Positions 60,401-64,000 of a DNA stretch of 64,000 nt are shown in pieces. Source of the stretch: Gnetum montanum (lineage: Eukaryota; Streptophyta; Gnetopsida; Gnetales; Gnetaceae); assembly GCA_015680685.1 (NCBI GenBank), contig MNCI01030356.1, positions 351,571 to 415,570 of the forward strand, given 5' to 3'. A program made the position numbers and the translations under genes. How positions within the stretch are numbered: the first letter of the stretch is position 1; every line of letters begins with the position of its first letter. The notes below the pieces were generated by a model, which was not told the DNA's origin, ran no database searches, and was given only the letters and a program-made list of their open reading frames with translations.

Positions 60401-62338
60401 AATGGGGCTTTCTTTAGTAATTGGGAGAATGATGCTATGTCCTTTCATGGAGTGCAAATTATTCTAACCGAAGAAGCCATTGTGGGTTACTTAGACATTT
60501 TTGTGACCGGTGAAGTTATCCTGCCCATGGGGCAGGGCTTATAGGATGCAGTGGATTTTTTCCTGGGCCTAGTCCCAAAAATGGGAAGTGGGAAGGTGCC
60601 TAGGTCAACTTTGCCACAGATGTGGCAGGATGCTACTGAGTTGGTTGACTGGTTCTTTGTTCAATTCGGTAACATGTGGAAGCTCTAGGGCTCCCACTTG
60701 GTGTTTCTCAAGTGCCTATGATAGGGACATGCCATGAACCTTCCCAGATTTTTCCTGGCATCCTTGTGACATCAACATTGTGGGCATCATTTAGGGCTTT
60801 TCCTTGCTTTATGGTGGGCGGTGCAACTATTGGATACTCAGCTAGACATGCCTTTCTTTGCTGTGTATGAAAAACATTGGCCTTCGACATTGAACCCTAT
60901 GGAGGATGCCATGCAGATTGGTGCTAGTTCAGGGCAAGTTCCTGTGGTTGGGGAGTTTTGGGTTGGTACAGCTTATGAGCTGAAGCCTTCAGATGGGGAG
61001 CCATGGCCTCAGATTCTTGCTATGGTCCTCATATAGGCTGCAGTGAAAGTAGTTGAGGTGGTGTGTTTGGAGGAAAGGGCACAATGGGAGGTGAAGTGGT
61101 AGCAATGGGAGGAGGAGTTTAATTGTACTTTGGAACAGACAACCTTACAGTTGAAACAGGAGGCGAAACAGGAGCTCAGGAGGTATGAGCTAAGGGAGGT
61201 TTCACATAGGGGTGAAGTTGAAGTGGAGCTACACCTGCACCTGCATCATTAATTAGTATTATATGTATATTAGCTGGTCTCGGTTTGTTAGGACAAGGTT
61301 AGGATGATGATGATATATAAATTCCAATCTCATTTTGTTGGGACAAGGCTACGATGATGATGATAATTATATGTACATAAATTGTTTAATAGAACCTGGG
61401 ACTTGTATTCTGTCTGTCACAAGGTTGATCTTAATGATATATGTTGAAATGCAAATCATGTAACTGAAACCATTAAAACTATGTCCAGTGGATCCAATGA
61501 GCTTCTACACATAATATCATCTCAAACCAATGAGGTGGCATCTTAATTGGTAATTTGTTAGTACGTCAGCCACGAAGTTACATGTTTGAGCTATGACTGA
61601 GACACTGTTATAACTATGTTAATACCAGCTGACTGTATGTCTTGGGGGTCAGACAGATAGTGGGTCTTTTGCTGGATACCATAACCATCTCGAAACTACT
61701 ATTTTAGCAAATATCTTTTGATTCAAAATCTAATATTTTAAGGAGAAGGAAGCAAGTCTTGCCAAATTATAGGAAGAGAATGAAGTTCTTTCTAGAATGA
61801 ACATACAGAAAATCTTAAACATCATAGGCACATTTTTAAAGACAGGTTAAAATAGTGTTTCAATACTAGAGCAAGTGTTTTATGATTCATTTTAAATTGT
61901 TTATTTATTTGCTAATGTAAATGCCGATAGCAGTTTTTAGTTCTAGAAAATGAAAATTTTTATTACATGCACGTGGTGATCTTTGCATTCTAAAGGAAAG
62001 CATAGTTTTAGTGTTTTCTTTCAAAGAATTTATTTAAATTTTCATATAGATCACTTGAATTGACCTGGGACCTGAAGGATGCAAGTCAGAAGTGTTAAAA
62101 ACAAGCAATGCCTTATCAATGTATAAAAATTTTAAATCTCTTTAATGAAAGATTGTTTCTTTGACCTTATAGTAAGATGGACTTGTTATTTATCATATAG
62201 CTTGCATTCATCATTATTAAGCATGTGTATGTGTGGCAGGTGGTAGAGGCAAGCCAAGATTGTATTCCATTACTATTACTTACAGCTGATAGGCCTCCAG
62301 AACTACATGATGCCGGGGCAAACCAAGCAGTAAATCAG
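3908..62338 (+). CDS. PHYLLO: PHYLLO (MenF-MenD-MenC-MenH fusion), 5' part: exons 1-17
   Basis: Multifunctional plastid enzyme of phylloquinone synthesis. The modules seen are MenF (isochorismate synthase-like) and the start of MenD (SEPHCHC synthase). Exons: 3908-4138, 4289-4522, 10832-11085, 18475-18592, 18735-18851, 18986-19099, 19276-19347, 19485-19553, 30879-31000, 42796-42850, 42985-43071, 43177-43252, 50481-50587, 51065-51154, 51364-51468, 51569-51763, 62240-62338. All junctions are GT-AG, all phases agree, and the total is 2145 nt (715 codons) without a stop. Residues 1-77 are a transit-peptide-like leader, about 78-356 the MenF N-terminal part, 357-582 a degenerate chorismate-binding domain, and 583-715 the MenD N-terminal part. 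The gene continues past 64000. Identification rests on family motifs recognised by eye; MenD is certain, the ICS C-terminal exons are strongly supported by motif order plus phase. The start codon is uncertain. Confidence 0.9.
4289..4522 (+). CDS. PHYLLO: PHYLLO exon 2 (MenF N-terminal start)
   Basis: 78 codons, phase 0 at both ends, between tacag and CAG|GTATCC. A Glu-rich linker is followed by the segment [15 protein letters not shown], then a helix and ...SGIIRFQ. This corresponds to the QTRTLPPALTLE...GVLRFQ segment I recall at the start of the MenF module of angiosperm PHYLLO. The mature enzyme probably begins here. Intron 1 (4139-4288) is only 150 bases. Confidence 0.9.
4523..10831 (+). 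other. PHYLLO: PHYLLO intron 2 (6.3 kb)
   Basis: Contains a LINE-B fragment at 4975-6070 and a purine-rich A tract at 6987-7018 that may be the tail of a decayed retroposon. 6100-10831 is otherwise AT-rich sequence in which I see no gene or recognisable element. Confidence 0.7.
4975..6070 (+). mobile_element. LINE remnant, family B (RT to C-terminal zinc finger)
   Basis: Translation of 5011-5250 gives [12 protein letters not shown], then [12 protein letters not shown] (the YADD box with A to G) and [16 protein letters not shown], the end of a LINE reverse transcriptase. Near 5935-6055 a broken frame reads [17 protein letters not shown] ... [10 protein letters not shown], like the C-terminal zinc-finger region. 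Many stops; truncated at both sides. Confidence 0.7.
10832..11085 (+). CDS. PHYLLO: PHYLLO exon 3 (MenF N-terminal domain)
   Basis: 84 codons plus two bases; acceptor tgaaag|GTGGCT, donor AAAAG|GTATTT. Translation starts [16 protein letters not shown] and continues through [10 protein letters not shown] to [10 protein letters not shown], the N-terminal half of isochorismate synthase (compare VAVPPRAKALFWFCSQ and the GIGNA...F segment of PHYLLO). The preceding intron of 6.3 kb carries an old LINE fragment. LINE copy A1 begins only 216 bases downstream of the donor. Confidence 0.92.
11196..11301. repeat. Dispersed repeat R1, left part (split by LINE A1)
   Basis: Matches 52031-52125: both have TATCATA(C/T)TTATGAAGATT, then TTTTTTCATTCCTAAGA and a GGAATTG end. 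It continues at 17473 beyond the LINE. The uninterrupted copy in intron 16 serves as an empty-site reference that confirms the LINE boundaries. Confidence 0.7.
11640..16091 (-). pseudogene. LINE A1 ORF2 (APE-RT-zinc finger-unknown-coiled coil-J)
   Basis: Begins at about 16091 with [19 protein letters not shown], the apurinic endonuclease start. RT blocks: [20 protein letters not shown] and [12 protein letters not shown] in 14261-14596, and [13 protein letters not shown] (catalytic YVDD) in 13880-14146. Zinc finger region 13147-13398 reads [12 protein letters not shown] ... [17 protein letters not shown]. 12603-13004 carries [19 protein letters not shown] and [20 protein letters not shown], a conserved block of unknown function. 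Stops occur throughout. Confidence 0.85.
11660..11890 (-). other. J-domain-like module at the end of LINE A1 ORF2
   Basis: Translation (one stop) reads [14 protein letters not shown][14 protein letters not shown], then [13 protein letters not shown] and [14 protein letters not shown]. This has the layout of a DnaJ J domain: YxxL/MxI, helix II with basic residues, HPD, then a helix ending in a D/TxxKHxxxL element. It is homologous to the better preserved copy at 58305-58613. Confidence 0.65.
16150..17450 (-). pseudogene. LINE A1 ORF1 (CCHC RNA-binding protein), decayed
   Basis: Minus-strand frames interrupted by stops. A zinc knuckle C-R-V-C-G-K-stop-N-H-A-S-K-D-C is encoded at 16520-16561 with perfect CX2CX4HX4C spacing despite an internal TAG. 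The C-terminal frame at 16086-16307 ends just before the ORF2 start. As in plant L1-type LINEs, ORF1 would bind element RNA. Confidence 0.7.
17473..17715. repeat. Dispersed repeat R1, right part
   Basis: Matches 52110-52329: TGGAATTG, TCATTTTCAA, TATATGCA.TTAA, a CATATTAATATAA-type run and ACTC.CATATAC.TTACAAAAA. No coding potential; family unknown. Confidence 0.7.
18475..18592 (+). CDS. PHYLLO: PHYLLO exon 4 (MenF)
   Basis: One base completes the split Arg codon, followed by 39 codons ([20 protein letters not shown] ... SFYIFIPQ). Acceptor tcatag, donor CACAG|GTAAAA. The RAYG...F.......G.F.FIPQ pattern is the usual isochorismate synthase segment that leads into the central strand of the fold. 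Confidence 0.92.
18735..18851 (+). CDS. PHYLLO: PHYLLO exon 5 (MenF)
   Basis: 39 codons, phase 0 to phase 0, acceptor tatcag, donor CATGAG|GTACTA. It reads [19 protein letters not shown], matching the IELDE.EE.SILA.TLAW segment of plant PHYLLO and ICS proteins. Separated from exon 4 by only 142 bases. Confidence 0.92.
18986..19099 (+). CDS. PHYLLO: PHYLLO exon 6 (MenF, up to the catalytic-lysine region)
   Basis: 38 codons, acceptor ttacag, donor GGCAAG|GTATTA. The end [19 protein letters not shown] aligns with the ...P.K.SW......AL... segment that precedes KVVLAR in isochorismate synthases. The final Lys, encoded by the last codon, may be the relic of the general-base Lys of that motif. About ten residues usually found between the Trp helix and the Lys are missing. 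The frame also stays open through the donor to 19285, so read-through cannot be excluded by ORF alone. Confidence 0.82.
19276..19347 (+). CDS. PHYLLO: PHYLLO exon 7 (start of degenerate chorismate-binding domain)
   Basis: 24 codons: [20 protein letters not shown] then AILQ. Acceptor ttgccag, donor CTTCAG|GTATTA. With the last Lys of exon 6 it reads [12 protein letters not shown], aligned to KVVLAR.T.VVTD of active enzymes: VV and A are replaced, the R and the VTD...[10 protein letters not shown] run are kept. The 19276 acceptor is the only nearby AG I found that keeps phase with exon 6; upstream acceptors at 19230 or 19248 would need phase 2. Confidence 0.72.
19485..19553 (+). CDS. PHYLLO: PHYLLO exon 8 (chorismate-binding domain)
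   Basis: 23 codons, acceptor tttcag, donor [30 protein letters not shown] corresponds to FQF.LQPP.APAF.GNT of plant isochorismate synthases, ending exactly before the TPE motif with its general-acid Glu. The Asn of GNT is Phe here. It is followed by an intron of 11.3 kb. Confidence 0.82.
21743..23935 (-). mobile_element. LINE family A copy A2, 5'-truncated
   Basis: Minus strand, 2.2 kb, with family 3' end TTGAGAGAATGTTCGGGATT next to a T run. Target duplication of 20 bases with two mismatches at 21723-21742 and 23936-23955. Encodes the end of RT/zinc finger, the unknown domain, a strongly charged coiled coil ([36 protein letters not shown] in 22285-22815) and a frameshifted J-like module at 22045-22260 ([41 protein letters not shown]). 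Confidence 0.88.
24444..24477. repeat. G34 homopolymer
   Basis: Thirty-four consecutive G after CCC in intron 8. Either a real G tract or a low-confidence assembly or sequencing region; similar G/C runs occur at 33055, 46499, 46657 and 58264. Confidence 0.9.
25615..29109 (+). mobile_element. LINE family A copy A3, 5'-truncated
   Basis: 3.5 kb, plus strand, flanked by an 18-base target duplication with one mismatch (25597-25614 and 29110-29127, AAAGCAACTACTTGACCT). Blocks: [32 protein letters not shown], the zinc-finger part [16 protein letters not shown] near 27215-27275, the VDLLP...FQGVWIML block near 27540-27670, a coiled coil, then a J-like remnant ([36 protein letters not shown]) at 28560-28815. 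Frame breaks throughout. Confidence 0.9.
30879..31000 (+). CDS. PHYLLO: PHYLLO exon 9 (degenerate TPE / SEALAGTR region)
   Basis: 40 codons plus two bases, acceptor atgacag, donor TATAG|GTAAGT. Starts [20 protein letters not shown]. This aligns without gaps to PEQLF.RKDL.I.SEALAGTRPRG of isochorismate synthase. P-E becomes S-H, so the general-acid Glu is gone. SEALAGTRPRG becomes [12 protein letters not shown], so the chorismate-binding loop is lost. LFRRKDLLI remains recognisable, and the phase matches both flanking exons although they lie 11-12 kb away. Confidence 0.82.
31916..32300 (+). mobile_element. LINE RT fragment
   Basis: Frames with stops and shifts read [38 protein letters not shown], then [20 protein letters not shown] and [13 protein letters not shown], which are consecutive RT blocks of family A. 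The YxDD part is absent. The fragment ends just before LINE A4. Confidence 0.75.
33055..33070. repeat. G15 run followed by one undetermined base
   Basis: Fifteen G followed by a single n inside LINE A4 ORF1. The reading frame is disturbed here. Sequencing uncertainty is likely. Confidence 0.9.
33151..34281. mobile_element. Unidentified 1.1-kb insertion in LINE A4 ORF1
   Basis: Interrupts the ORF1 sequence between GTGGGTGGAGCAT and GTGGGTCAGGGCAT, which may be an imperfect target duplication. It contains CCTTGTATACAAACTC and TATAAAG near 33594, reminiscent of an LTR promoter. From 33715 to 34000 it carries a family of AGATGTCT/AGACATCT inverted motifs repeated about ten times. Type unknown; a solo LTR is possible. 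Confidence 0.45.
34987..39300 (+). pseudogene. LINE A4 ORF2
   Basis: Starts [10 protein letters not shown] at the endonuclease. Later blocks: [12 protein letters not shown] and [10 protein letters not shown] (endonuclease), [11 protein letters not shown] and [17 protein letters not shown] (RT, YADD box) near 36660-37020, [17 protein letters not shown] (zinc finger) near 37815-37860, [20 protein letters not shown] (unknown domain) in 37999-38352, then coiled coil to about 39170. The J-like module is not recognisable in this copy. At least a dozen stops. Confidence 0.8.
41850..42180 (+). mobile_element. LINE ORF1 (DUF4283-like) fragment
   Basis: 41884-42111 reads ...[20 protein letters not shown] then [14 protein letters not shown], the conserved centre of plant LINE ORF1 proteins. 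Truncated on both sides. Confidence 0.65.
42796..42850 (+). CDS. PHYLLO: PHYLLO exon 10 (SPKDHLEF region)
   Basis: One base completes a Ser codon split after exon 9, then 18 codons: [18 protein letters not shown]. Acceptor atgcag, donor ATGAAA|GTATGA. It aligns with S.KDHLEF.IVR..I..KL, which carries a metal-binding Glu in active enzymes. That Glu appears to be kept (HEC), the KD pair is not. The exon is too short to be identified alone; phase and position between exons 9 and 11 support it. Confidence 0.75.
42985..43071 (+). CDS. PHYLLO: PHYLLO exon 11 (VQHL / GxL region)
   Basis: 29 codons, acceptor tttcag, donor GATGAG|GTATTA. Ends [14 protein letters not shown], corresponding to VQHL...L.G.L....DE of isochorismate synthases. 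The QHL triplet and a few neighbouring residues are lost. Intron 10 before it is only 134 bases. Confidence 0.85.
43177..43252 (+). CDS. PHYLLO: PHYLLO exon 12 (HPTPAVCG region)
   Basis: 25 codons plus one base, acceptor ttgtag, donor [30 protein letters not shown] matches EF..L..LHPTPAVCG.P..EA. The HP-P core with its His is kept; AVCG has become VIHA. The donor was chosen because it gives the phase needed for exon 13. Confidence 0.87.
44193..49435 (-). mobile_element. LINE family A copy A5 (long, GC-rich)
   Basis: Minus strand, 3' end next to a T run with TTGAGAGAATGTTCGGGATT. The 5' side reaches the end of ORF1 ([17 protein letters not shown] near 49200-49300) and the ORF2 start near 49155 ([20 protein letters not shown]). 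RT region at 47008-47950 has [16 protein letters not shown] (Asp of YxDD replaced by Asn). The unknown domain (45607-45804), coiled coil (44686-45150) and J-like remnant (44570-44790, [32 protein letters not shown]) follow. An assembly gap interrupts it. Target duplication not found. Confidence 0.85.
46535..46654. other. 120-base gap (N) between C homopolymers
   Basis: 120 undetermined bases, bordered by C20 (46499-46518) and C15 (46657-46671). Frames drawn across it are meaningless. Confidence 0.99.
49563..50110 (-). mobile_element. 5'-truncated LINE, AT-rich relative
   Basis: T run at 49563-49574 followed by TTGAGAAAATGTCGGGAT, a diverged form of the family A 3' end. Minus-strand frames give [19 protein letters not shown] and [11 protein letters not shown], like the RT/zinc-finger linker of L1-type LINEs. 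The 5' limit is approximate. Confidence 0.6.
50481..50587 (+). CDS. PHYLLO: PHYLLO exon 13 (YxGPVGWFGG motif)
   Basis: Two bases plus 35 codons, acceptor atttcag, donor [32 protein letters not shown] is nearly identical to the hallmark GMYAGPVGWFGG.ESEFAVGIR of plant isochorismate synthases. The Arg of GIR, which binds a chorismate carboxylate in the family, is replaced (LATGTTF). This exon is the clearest proof that the chorismate-binding domain is still present. It lies 7.2 kb from exon 12. Confidence 0.92.
51065..51154 (+). CDS. PHYLLO: PHYLLO exon 14 (end of MenF module)
   Basis: 30 codons, acceptor atgcag, donor AGAAAG|GTGTGA. ...[20 protein letters not shown] corresponds to YAGTGIV.GS.P..EW.ELELK.SQ, the C-terminal metal-site helix. 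By eye the first metal-site Glu is lost, the second (E of EVEL) is kept, and the Lys of ELK is Arg. MenD follows directly in the next exon. Confidence 0.85.
51364..51468 (+). CDS. PHYLLO: PHYLLO exon 15 (MenF-MenD linker and MenD start)
   Basis: 35 codons, acceptor tttcag, donor ATCACA|GTGAGT. After a linker it reads [20 protein letters not shown], matching N.N..WA..I.EEC.RLGLT at the start of the MenD module of PHYLLO. The helix leads into the Pyr (ThDP-binding) domain of SEPHCHC synthase. Confidence 0.95.
51569..51763 (+). CDS. PHYLLO: PHYLLO exon 16 (MenD ThDP pyrimidine domain)
   Basis: 65 codons, acceptor tgccag, donor CCTGCG|GTAATA. It begins [23 protein letters not shown] is the substrate-binding loop. 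[17 protein letters not shown] holds the conserved Glu of DER that activates the ThDP cofactor, and [14 protein letters not shown] follows. Nothing in it is degenerate, in contrast to the ICS exons just upstream, so the MenD module is under normal constraint. Confidence 0.97.
52031..52330. repeat. Dispersed repeat R1, uninterrupted copy
   Basis: Aligns with 11196-11301 plus 17473-17715. Shared landmarks: TTTTTTCATTCCTAAGA, TGGAATTG, TCATTTTCAA, CATATTAATATAA and CATATAC.TTACAAAAA. Non-coding, AT-rich, unknown family. Confidence 0.7.
52430..52830 (+). mobile_element. Ty1/copia RT fragment
   Basis: Broken frame reading [21 protein letters not shown] and, further on, [19 protein letters not shown] and [11 protein letters not shown]. 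This follows the copia RT order AFLNG..., YVDD (here VND), then the FEMKDLG-like end. Several stops. Confidence 0.75.
52965..53500 (+). mobile_element. LINE family A fragment A8
   Basis: Frames read [31 protein letters not shown], then [17 protein letters not shown]. This is the post-zinc-finger block found in copies A1, A4, A5 and A7. Stops present. Confidence 0.7.
53575..54306 (+). pseudogene. Caulimovirid-like RT-RNase H remnant (endogenous pararetrovirus)
   Basis: One frame, broken by about five stops (for example near 53808, 53890, 53899 and 54168), reads through a YIDDLLIFS catalytic box, an IEFLG element, a FLGC.NY element and an RNase H start ([11 protein letters not shown]). The spacing and the I.LFPNEL / FLG.VNY combination suit endogenous Caulimoviridae, although a gypsy-type Pol cannot be excluded. 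No coat, movement or protease part is visible; an old, dead fragment. Confidence 0.6.
54312..54424 (+). mobile_element. LINE family A copy A7, left part (split by copia)
   Basis: Encodes [17 protein letters not shown] and VMEMGLEI, the RT YVDD block. The next residues of the same block resume at 59237 on the other side of the copia element. The left border abuts the pararetrovirus-like relic. Confidence 0.88.
54425..54681 (-). repeat. Copia 3' LTR
   Basis: 257 bases. Relative to the other LTR it contains an extra near-copy of CACAATCAGGAATTTACTCA. Ends TG...CA. The polypurine tract TTGAGGGGGAG (minus strand) lies directly inside at about 54682-54694. Confidence 0.9.
54689..55250 (-). pseudogene. 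Copia RNase H
   Basis: 54689-55015 reads [33 protein letters not shown] and [13 protein letters not shown], the terminal copia RNase H motifs. A shift near 55015-55250 separates it from the RT frame. Confidence 0.85.
55256..56068 (-). pseudogene. Copia reverse transcriptase
   Basis: 270 residues without a stop: [56 protein letters not shown] and [14 protein letters not shown] with the catalytic YVDD intact. The start extends upstream with breaks. The best preserved coding piece of the element. Confidence 0.92.
56645..57298 (-). pseudogene. Copia integrase core
   Basis: Two frames. 57095-57298 has [20 protein letters not shown] (RSDNGGEY, with Asp to Asn). 56645-57061 has [20 protein letters not shown] and [25 protein letters not shown], the end of the core and the C-terminal part. 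The catalytic Asp of the second motif is lost. Confidence 0.85.
57402..58060 (-). pseudogene. Copia protease / GAG-pre-integrase region
   Basis: Frame 57402-57944 contains [20 protein letters not shown] and [17 protein letters not shown], the GAG-pre-integrase HxRLGHP motif, and ends with a truncated zinc site [11 protein letters not shown]. Upstream (57900-58060) a second frame continues the protease part. The DSGA protease active site is not visible. Confidence 0.8.
58264..58289. repeat. G16C10 palindromic homopolymer block
   Basis: Sixteen G followed by ten C in the 3' untranslated part of LINE A6. Could form a hairpin, or reflect an assembly error. Confidence 0.85.
58305..58613 (-). CDS. 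J-domain-like C-terminus of LINE family A ORF2 (copy A6)
   Basis: 102 residues open. After a coiled-coil end it reads [17 protein letters not shown], then [20 protein letters not shown] and, past a loop, [20 protein letters not shown]. The pattern YxVLGI - helix II with RRHIRR - YHPD - loop - helix III matches the DnaJ J domain, which activates Hsp70. It is the 3' piece of a truncated element, so it is probably not expressed, but it shows the family's intact sequence. Function in the LINE is inference. Confidence 0.7.
   Translation of the reverse strand: MDRAHGHNARQWLQEGRCPYFVLGINCECSWAELRRHIRRTSARYHPDVGCSQEDRGRRELLMQGIQQAANFVDTEDHQNTLDILHELERPNCACRVLLTHL
58994..59005 (-). promoter_or_regulatory. 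Copia primer-binding site
   Basis: The minus strand reads TGGTATCAGAGC, the complement of the 3' end of plant initiator tRNA-Met, immediately after the 5' LTR. Confidence 0.92.
59006..59236 (-). repeat. Copia 5' LTR
   Basis: 231 bases, similar to the 3' LTR over its length with scattered substitutions. The outer terminus has decayed from TGTTGG to TATTGA on the minus strand. Confidence 0.9.
59237..61240 (+). mobile_element. LINE family A copy A7, right part
   Basis: Resumes [20 protein letters not shown] exactly where 54424 stops, then zinc-finger region ([18 protein letters not shown]), [20 protein letters not shown] and [20 protein letters not shown] (60326-60544), and a coiled coil to about 61240. 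The J-like part is missing, so the 3' end is truncated or decayed. Confidence 0.88.
61265..61375 (+). repeat. RTE/SINE-type 3' end motifs, duplicated
   Basis: Two tandem versions of TTGTT(A/G)GGACAAGG followed by (GATGATGAT)n, resembling the 3' end shared by plant RTE LINEs and some SINEs. Confidence 0.45.
62240..62338 (+). CDS. PHYLLO: PHYLLO exon 17 (MenD)
   Basis: 33 codons, acceptor tggcag, donor [32 protein letters not shown] then [13 protein letters not shown] is the MenD motif LTADRPPEL...GANQ..NQ, with the Arg and Gln known to contact substrate. It is separated from exon 16 by a 10.5-kb intron full of nested retroelements. I find no further exon up to 64000. Confidence 0.97.
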
Positions 62339-62784
62339 GTGCATTGTTCTTTTATTTCAAAAGACATACACATATTCATTTGCAGCCTTCAAATTTATTG
62401 ATAGTAATTCATATAAACAGTTAAACAGGATATGATTCACAAAGGGACAGATAATGACAATGATAAGAATATGTCCATGATGAATTAAATACCAAATAAA
62501 AATCTATAATATCACTTGCTTTATATTGGATATGTTGTGTATACATGAACTTTATGAATCAATCTTCTTTTGGCCTCACAGCTTTGATAAAGGCTTGGGC
62601 ATTTGAATTCTATTTTATAAGTAGCATTTTCTTTTCGACTCTGTATTGTTAACCATTGTATTATCTAATGCTATTTCTAGTATTCTCAAAATTTCGGTGA
62701 ATTCTTTTCTTCCAAAGTTTGAAAACCATATTTTCTTGTAATGCACTTCTTTTAGTTACCCTAACTTTGTTACAGATATCAACA

Positions 62785-63110
62785 ATTACAATGTAATCAT
62801 CATTATCATCCTAGTCTTATCCCAATTACATGGGTCAGCTATATGAATTCTTTTCTACCATTTATTTCTATTAAGAACCAAATTAACGTTAATACCAAAA
62901 TCTTTGATATTTTTCTTTATTCTTGCAAACCAATAATGATTTGGTTTACCTCTTTGTTGTTTCCCCTCAACCTTAAGGAATTGACATCTTCAAATAGGTA
63001 CTTTTTGAGGTTTTTTTGTAGTGTTAAGATTTTTGGGGGTACTCAAATGAGTTTTTTGTGTTATGAGGTTCTTATGAATTATTATTCTTCATAATTCTAA
63101 CAAAAACCAT
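62785..63110 (-). repeat. RTE/SINE-like fragment
   Basis: ATCATCATTATCATCCTAGTC followed by TTATCCCAATTACATGGGTC is the reverse of the RTE/SINE 3' terminus. The next 250 bases are diverged T-rich sequence that probably belongs to it. Confidence 0.45.
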
Positions 63111-63599
63111 CTTGCTATATGATTCTAGTGATTTGATGCATACCACCTACATACTACATCTTTTCTTAGAAAGCAAGCTGTGTATTTATTAATTAAACAT
63201 GAAAACAATTCTTAGTTGTGCATACAACTGGAAACTCAAATAGTAAGCTTATTCATTATTAGAAAAATTGAATTCTACCCTATTTCTTAAAGTTCTTTGA
63301 ACAGGGGAAAAATTTTATGTATGAAAAAAGGTCCAACTAGAACCCTTTTTTAAAAATTTATTCTTTAGTTTTTGGATAATAAACATTTAACATCATTTCC
63401 AGCAATATCTATACTTCTGATTAAAAATGCTATGATATATTTTAAATTTTTTGTACAGATTGCTTTACAACCCCCACTATCTTCATTATCAATTGACACC
63501 ATAAGATCAAATAGTTACTAGTGAATGTCTATTTCCCCATTGAATGCATAGTCACATTTACTTAAAATAAGTTGAGTATAGACATATAACAGTGATATT

Positions 63600-63690
63600 C
63601 ATAAAATGATCATCTTCCTAGCCTTATTGCAACAATATGGGTTTGGCTACATAAGTTCTTTTTCAATAGTCACCTTAATCAATAGCTAAA
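63600..63690 (-). repeat. RTE/SINE-like 3' end
   Basis: ATCATCTTCCTAGCC then TTATTGCAACAATATGGGTT resembles the same terminal motif as at 62785, more diverged. Confidence 0.4.
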
Positions 63691-64000
63691 ATTTGATCTA
63701 TTTGCAATAACTGTTTCATCCCATCTTTAGTATTCCATTCAGTGGGTTTCCTGGACATATCTCAGGTTGCCATCTAAATTTTCTGCCATTGGACTTGCTT
63801 CCTTGCTCACTTTGGAATCTGAAAGAGAGCTCTTACATGGGATTTGGCATGGTTTTACAGCTGGTTGCTTCCTGGACATTAACTTTCTTTTAACCAACCT
63901 TGGGCCAACAATGGCATAGTTAGTGATATCCATAAACTGTTCATCAATATTAATCTATTCTTTAACATGCTAAGCCAAATTATGATCTTTTCATTAAATT

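Larger units (their letters stand above)
51764..62239 (+). other. PHYLLO: PHYLLO intron 16 (10.5 kb)
   Basis: Sits inside the MenD coding part. In order: repeat R1, a copia RT fragment, LINE A8, a caulimovirid-like RT-RNase H relic, and LINE A7 interrupted by a copia element that itself contains LINE A6. 61380-62239 has nothing recognisable. Confidence 0.85.
62339..64000 (+). other. PHYLLO: PHYLLO intron 17, partial
   Basis: Contains two minus-strand RTE/SINE-like 3' ends (62785-63110 and 63600-63690). Otherwise AT-rich, with no further MenD exon that I can recognise. Confidence 0.65.

Noticed and set aside
63458-63520. ATTGCTTTACAACCC... after TACAG as PHYLLO exon 18
   Set aside because: The translation soon reaches a stop and does not match the expected MenD continuation after NQ.
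1-64000. CRISPR arrays, bacterial operons, tRNA or rRNA genes
   Set aside because: No spaced direct repeats, no prokaryotic gene layout and no rRNA or tRNA cloverleaf seen; the window is eukaryotic nuclear DNA.

Overview
The window is nuclear DNA of a land plant with a large genome. Its introns run to about 12 kb, the GT-AG exons are short, and LINE, Ty1/copia, Ty3/gypsy and pararetrovirus-like remains are dense. The intron sizes and the slow decay of old insertions suggest a gymnosperm, but that is inference. Essentially the whole window is one gene: the 5' part of PHYLLO, the plastid fusion enzyme of vitamin K1 (phylloquinone) synthesis. It lies on the + strand, starts near 3908 and runs off the right edge.

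I can join 17 phase-compatible exons into one uninterrupted 715-codon reading frame. Exons 1-6 give a likely transit peptide and the N-terminal part of a MenF/isochorismate synthase (ICS) module. Exons 7-14 are a chorismate-binding (ICS C-terminal) domain that is kept in frame and spliceable but has lost most of its catalytic residues. Exons 15-17 begin the MenD (SEPHCHC synthase) module with intact ThDP and substrate motifs. The rest of MenD, then MenC and MenH, must lie beyond 64000. Flowering-plant PHYLLO is reported to have lost the 3' menF region when stand-alone ICS genes took over (Gross and colleagues, 2006). This locus therefore looks like an intermediate: a pseudoenzyme ICS domain still translated inside PHYLLO.

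Layout: 1-1552 is the 3' end of an LTR retrotransposon with an unusual LTR. 1690-2480 is a LINE remnant. 2480-3850 is flanking and promoter sequence. 3908-62338 holds the PHYLLO exons. The six large internal introns (4523-10831, 11086-18474, 19554-30878, 31001-42795, 43253-50480, 51764-62239) hold nearly all the mobile DNA; the others are 100-480 bases. The main element, here called LINE family A, is present in about ten copies, two of them near full length (11302-17472 and 32532-39672). Several insertions have clear target-site duplications. The MenD intron 51764-62239 contains LINE in copia in LINE, next to a caulimovirid-like RT-RNase H relic.

The second notable observation is the architecture of LINE family A. 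After endonuclease, reverse transcriptase and zinc finger, ORF2 continues through an unknown conserved domain and a charged coiled coil into a J-domain-like (DnaJ) module with an HPD motif. It is recognisable in at least five independent copies. I know of no described LINE with a J domain.
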